Shown piece by piece: positions 61,305 to 64,000 of a DNA stretch of 64,000 bases. Source of the stretch: Gaiellasilicea sp963794385 (lineage in GTDB: Bacteria > Actinomycetota > Thermoleophilia > Gaiellales > Gaiellaceae). A model generated the notes under the pieces. The model did not search any database and was not told the origin of the DNA. It saw only the letters and a list, made by a program, of their open reading frames with translations. Within the stretch, counting starts at the first letter, position 1. Every line of letters starts with the position of its first letter. A program made the translations under genes and the position numbers. Location of the stretch: the NCBI GenBank assembly GCA_963794385.1, contig CAWCDT010000005.1, positions 93,987 through 157,986 on the forward strand. Reading direction: 5' to 3'.

Positions 61305-62380
61305 TGGCGGTTGACGCGACTGCGCACGCGCCCGAGAAGACGATCGCGGTCGCGCTCAAGATCTGGCGCTTCGACTCGGCCTCAGGCGAGCGCGAGCTGA
61401 AGACCTACGAAGTCGATGCGCCCGAGTGGGTGACGCTCCTGGACGTCCTCGACCTGATCAAGGACCGCCAGGACGGCACTCTCGCCTACCGCAAGAGCTG
61501 CCGGATGATGATCTGCGGCTCCTGCGGGATGCGCATGGACGGCGCGGCGGTGCTCGCGTGCAAGACGCGGATGTACGACATCGCGCAGGCGGGTCATGTC
61601 CCGGTCGTCTCGGCGATGGGGAACCTGCCCGTGATCAAGGACCTCGTCGTCGACATGGAGCCCTTCTGGGCCAAGTTCAACGCGATGAAGCCGTACCTCC
61701 AGCCCGGCTACCAGGTGCCCGAGGACGGCAAGGAGCACCTGATCTCGCAGGAGCGGATGAACGTGATCCACAAGGAGTCGCTCTGCATCAACTGCGGCTG
61801 CTGCGTCTCCGAGTGCAACGCGATGGAGTCCGACCCCGAGTTCCTCGGCCCGCAGGCGCTCGCCAAGGGGATGCGCTTCGTCGGCGATCCGCGCGACGCC
61901 GCCAAGGCCGAGCGGCTCGACGAGTACTCGGGCCAGCACGGGATCTGGGAGTGCACGCGCTGCTACTTCTGCAACGAGCGCTGCCCGAAGGGGGTCGACC
62001 CGCGCGACGCGATCGCGAAGCTCGGCGCCGAGGCGATGAAGGAGGGCATCGACGACGACATGGGCGCGAAGCACGCGAAGTGGTTCGTCACCTCGGCGAA
62101 GACGACCGGCTGGCTCCGCGAGACCGAGCTCGTGCCGAAGACGCAGGGCGTCGTCTCCTCGATCAAGGAGATGAAGTTCGCGATGGGGCTGGCGAAGCAC
62201 GGAAAGGTGCCGATCCCGTTCCCGCCCCACGTCGCCGAAGGCGTGAAGGAGTCGCGCGCGCTCTACGACTTGGTCAAGGAGCAAGGGCGCGACGGCGCGC
62301 TCGGGATCGTCCAGGGCGAGCGCGCGCTCGGCCGGATCGAGCACGAGCCGGGTGGGCACAAGAAGGAAGACGAGGCGTGA
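61304..62380 (+). CDS. sdhB: Succinate dehydrogenase iron-sulfur subunit (long form)
   Basis: 358 residues, some 110 more than classical SdhB. The [2Fe-2S] site is CRMMICGSCGMRMDG with ACKT, and the two further clusters use CINCGCCVSEC and CTRCYFCNERCPKGVDP. The C-terminal 110 residues (from about LVPKTQGVVSSIKEMKFA) are a helical extension without Cys that is typical of SdhB partners of HdrB-like SdhE subunits. A ribosome site AGGAAAGGAAG precedes the ATG. Confidence 0.93.
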   Translation: MAVDATAHAPEKTIAVALKIWRFDSASGERELKTYEVDAPEWVTLLDVLDLIKDRQDGTLAYRKSCRMMICGSCGMRMDGAAVLACKTRMYDIAQAGHVPVVSAMGNLPVIKDLVVDMEPFWAKFNAMKPYLQPGYQVPEDGKEHLISQERMNVIHKESLCINCGCCVSECNAMESDPEFLGPQALAKGMRFVGDPRDAAKAERLDEYSGQHGIWECTRCYFCNERCPKGVDPRDAIAKLGAEAMKEGIDDDMGAKHAKWFVTSAKTTGWLRETELVPKTQGVVSSIKEMKFAMGLAKHGKVPIPFPPHVAEGVKESRALYDLVKEQGRDGALGIVQGERALGRIEHEPGGHKKEDEA

Positions 62381-63262
62381 GAACAGTCGCGTACTACAAG
62401 GGCTGCCTCGCCTCGCTCTCGGCGAAGGAGCTCGACATCTCGACCCAGGCGCTCTCGCCCAAGGTCGGGCTCGAGCTCGTCGAGCTGGACGCGGTCACCT
62501 GCTGCGGCGCCGGCGACATCCACGAGGCCGAGCCGGACTACTACCTGCACCTGAACGCGCGCATCCTCGCCTATGCGGAGGCGACCGGCTGCGACACGCT
62601 GATGACGGTCTGCAACGTCTGCACGCTCAACCTGCGCCAGGCGAACTTCCAGCTCCAGGGCGACGAGGCGCTCCTCGAACGCGTCAACGCCAACCTCGCC
62701 AAGGTCGGCGTGACCGCAGTACACGGGCGCGGTCGAAGTGACTCACTTTCTCTGGCTCGTCTCGGCCGGCGAGGGCTACGAGCTCCTCCAGGCGGCCGCG
62801 CACAAGGGGCTGAAGGGCCTCAAGGTGGCGCCGTTCTACGGCTGCCAGATCCTGCGCCCGTCGAAGCTCTTGGGCTTCGAGGATCCCGACCGGCCCTCGT
62901 CGCTCGAGCGGATCATCGAGGCGTGCGGCGGCGAGGCGATCGACTACCCGGCCAAGATCAAGTGCTGCGGCTTCCCGATCATCCAGGCGCGTGAGGAGAC
63001 GGCGCTCGGCGAGCTGATCCAGCCGATCGAGCAGGCGAAGGAAGCAGGCGCGGACGCGATCGTGACCCCCTGCCCGCTCTGCCACCTCTCCCTCGATGCC
63101 TGGCAGACGAAGCTGAAGAAGCAGACGGGCAAGGACTTCCAGATGCCGATCCTGCATCTCTCGCAGCTGATCGGCGTGGCGGCAGGGCTCGAGGACTCCG
63201 AGCTCAAGTTCAAGCGCCACATCGTCTCGGTGCAGCCCGTGCTCGAGAAGCTCGCGGTCTGA
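62377..63262 (+). CDS. sdhE: HdrB/SdhE-type CCG-domain subunit of succinate dehydrogenase (one frameshift)
   Basis: About 295 residues. Two CCG domains: VTCCGAGDIHEA with CNVCTLNLRQ, and IKCCGFPIIQAR with TPCPLCHLSLDAW, which in heterodisulfide reductase B hold unusual [4Fe-4S] clusters. No membrane helix, in place of the usual SdhC/SdhD anchor. This makes an SdhABE (type E) succinate:quinone reductase. A frame break lies near 62725. GTG start overlapping the sdhB stop (GTGA). Confidence 0.85.
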
Positions 63263-64000
63263 TCTCGACGCTGGCTCCTGGCCTTCTTGCCGCGCTCGCC
63301 GTGGCGGCGCTCCTCTATGGCTGGTTCGAGGCGGGCTGGCTGCGGACGCGCGTGCTCGACGTGCCGGTGGACGGGCCTTCCCGCCGCGCTCGAGGGGCTC
63401 CGGATCGCGCATCTCTCCGACTTCCACCTCGGCCCGCCCTCGCGCGGCAGCGGGGCCGTTCGGCGCGCTGCGGACTGGGTGCGCGAGCGCCGCCCGACCT
63501 CGTCGTCGTCACCGGCGACCTGCTCTCGCATCCGCGCGGCCGCGACGCTCCTCGACGAGGTGCTGCGGGGACTGGACGCGCTCGCGGTGCTCGGAAACCA
63601 CGACATCGGCGTCACGCGCGACCGCTTCTCGCGCGCCGCGGAGCTGGACGGCCTGCCCGCGACGCTCCTCGTCGGCGAGTCGCGAGTGGTCGAGCGGCGC
63701 GGCGCGCGGATCCAGGTCTCGGGCACGGCGCCGCGCCCGCGCGCGCCGGTTCCGGACGCCGACTCCTCGGCTGCGCTCCGGATCCTGCTGACGCACTATC
63801 CGCGCCTGGTGCCGGGCTACGAGCTCGTGCTCGCCGGCCACATGCACGCCGGCCAGATCGTCGCTTCCGTACCCGGGCGGCAAGCTGCGGCTCGCGCACC
63901 TGCGCGCCCGCCTGACCGAGGGCGTCTACCGCCGTCAGGGGACGACGCTGCACGTCTCGCCGGGCCTCGGCACGACGTTCGTCCCCTTCCGTTTCTTCGC
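63259..64000 (+). CDS. Metallophosphoesterase (YaeI-like), partial, frameshifted
   Basis: Runs off the window. An N-terminal hydrophobic helix (LLAALAVAALLYGWFEAGWL) is followed by IAHLSDFHLG, VVTGDLL, LGNHDIG and VLAGHMHAGQI, which hold the metal-binding Asp, Asn and His of calcineurin-like phosphoesterases; YaeI-type members act on lipid-linked diphosphates such as UDP-diacylglucosamine. Frame breaks occur near 63378, 63490 and 63870. The start overlaps the sdhE stop as CTGA, where all other junctions in this operon use ATGA or GTGA, so either CTG is used or the start is a GTG near 63301. Confidence 0.6.

Overview
The window is about 64 kb of very GC-rich DNA that reads as a chromosomal segment of a deep-branching actinobacterium. 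The gene content points to class Thermoleophilia (Gaiellales or Solirubrobacterales-like). Reasons: strong third-position G/C bias; GTG/TTG starts and 4-base stop/start overlaps; a SigH-type sigma factor behind cysS, rlmB and a NYN gene; PucR, BTAD and LuxR-type regulators; a heterodisulfide-reductase-like succinate dehydrogenase subunit; and short perfect palindromes between genes. The class is an inference from protein style, not from a marker gene. No CRISPR array, insertion sequence, prophage or rRNA is visible. One tRNA, Thr(TGT), is present.

Layout. 1-2.4 kb: end of cysS, then rlmB, a NYN/YacP nuclease and sigH, the same order as in Bacillus. 2.4-3 kb: a PD-(D/E)XK endonuclease-like gene and tRNA-Thr. 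3-12.3 kb, all minus strand: MMPL transporter, PAP2-type phosphatase, a cyclase-receiver-HTH fusion, a histidine kinase with a receiver-only regulator, and a PucR regulator. 12.5-17.8 kb: a tightly overlapping gabT-potA-potD-potB-potC operon for GABA or polyamine use, divergent from pucR. 17.8-25.1 kb: a Cys/Met PLP enzyme, pccB, a GGDEF/HD-GYP protein, small ORFs, pgsA and pccA. 25-27.3 kb: a sucrase/ferredoxin-like protein, a JmjC oxygenase and a very acidic 54-residue repeat peptide. 27.8-46.7 kb: sucC-methyltransferase-sucD, secreted nuclease, CapA-like protein, ahcY, DEAD helicase, aminotransferase, PDZ-Lon protease, SDR, TolB-like protein, mdh-icd and a divergent operon of two citrate synthases, a HEAT protein, purE and purK. 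46.7-53 kb: overlapping xerC/xerD, hydrolase, plsC, ABC exporter, P1 peptidase. 53-64 kb: pckA, a large BTAD/AAA/TPR regulator, tiny peptides, a collagen-like secreted protein, sdhA-sdhB-sdhE and the start of a metallophosphoesterase.

The genes form a central-carbon neighbourhood: most of the TCA cycle (two citrate synthases, isocitrate and malate dehydrogenases, succinyl-CoA ligase, succinate dehydrogenase), the gluconeogenic exit (pckA) and propionyl-CoA carboxylase lie within about 45 kb, mixed with purine synthesis and methyl-cycle genes.

Two features run through the window. First, at least sixteen operon-leading genes carry a TANNNT hexamer 6-10 bases before the start codon and no Shine-Dalgarno sequence, which predicts leaderless mRNAs. 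Second, single-base frame breaks occur in more than a dozen otherwise well-conserved genes, several in short repeats; I read these as sequencing or assembly indels rather than decay, so frameshifted genes are annotated across the breaks with approximate break positions.
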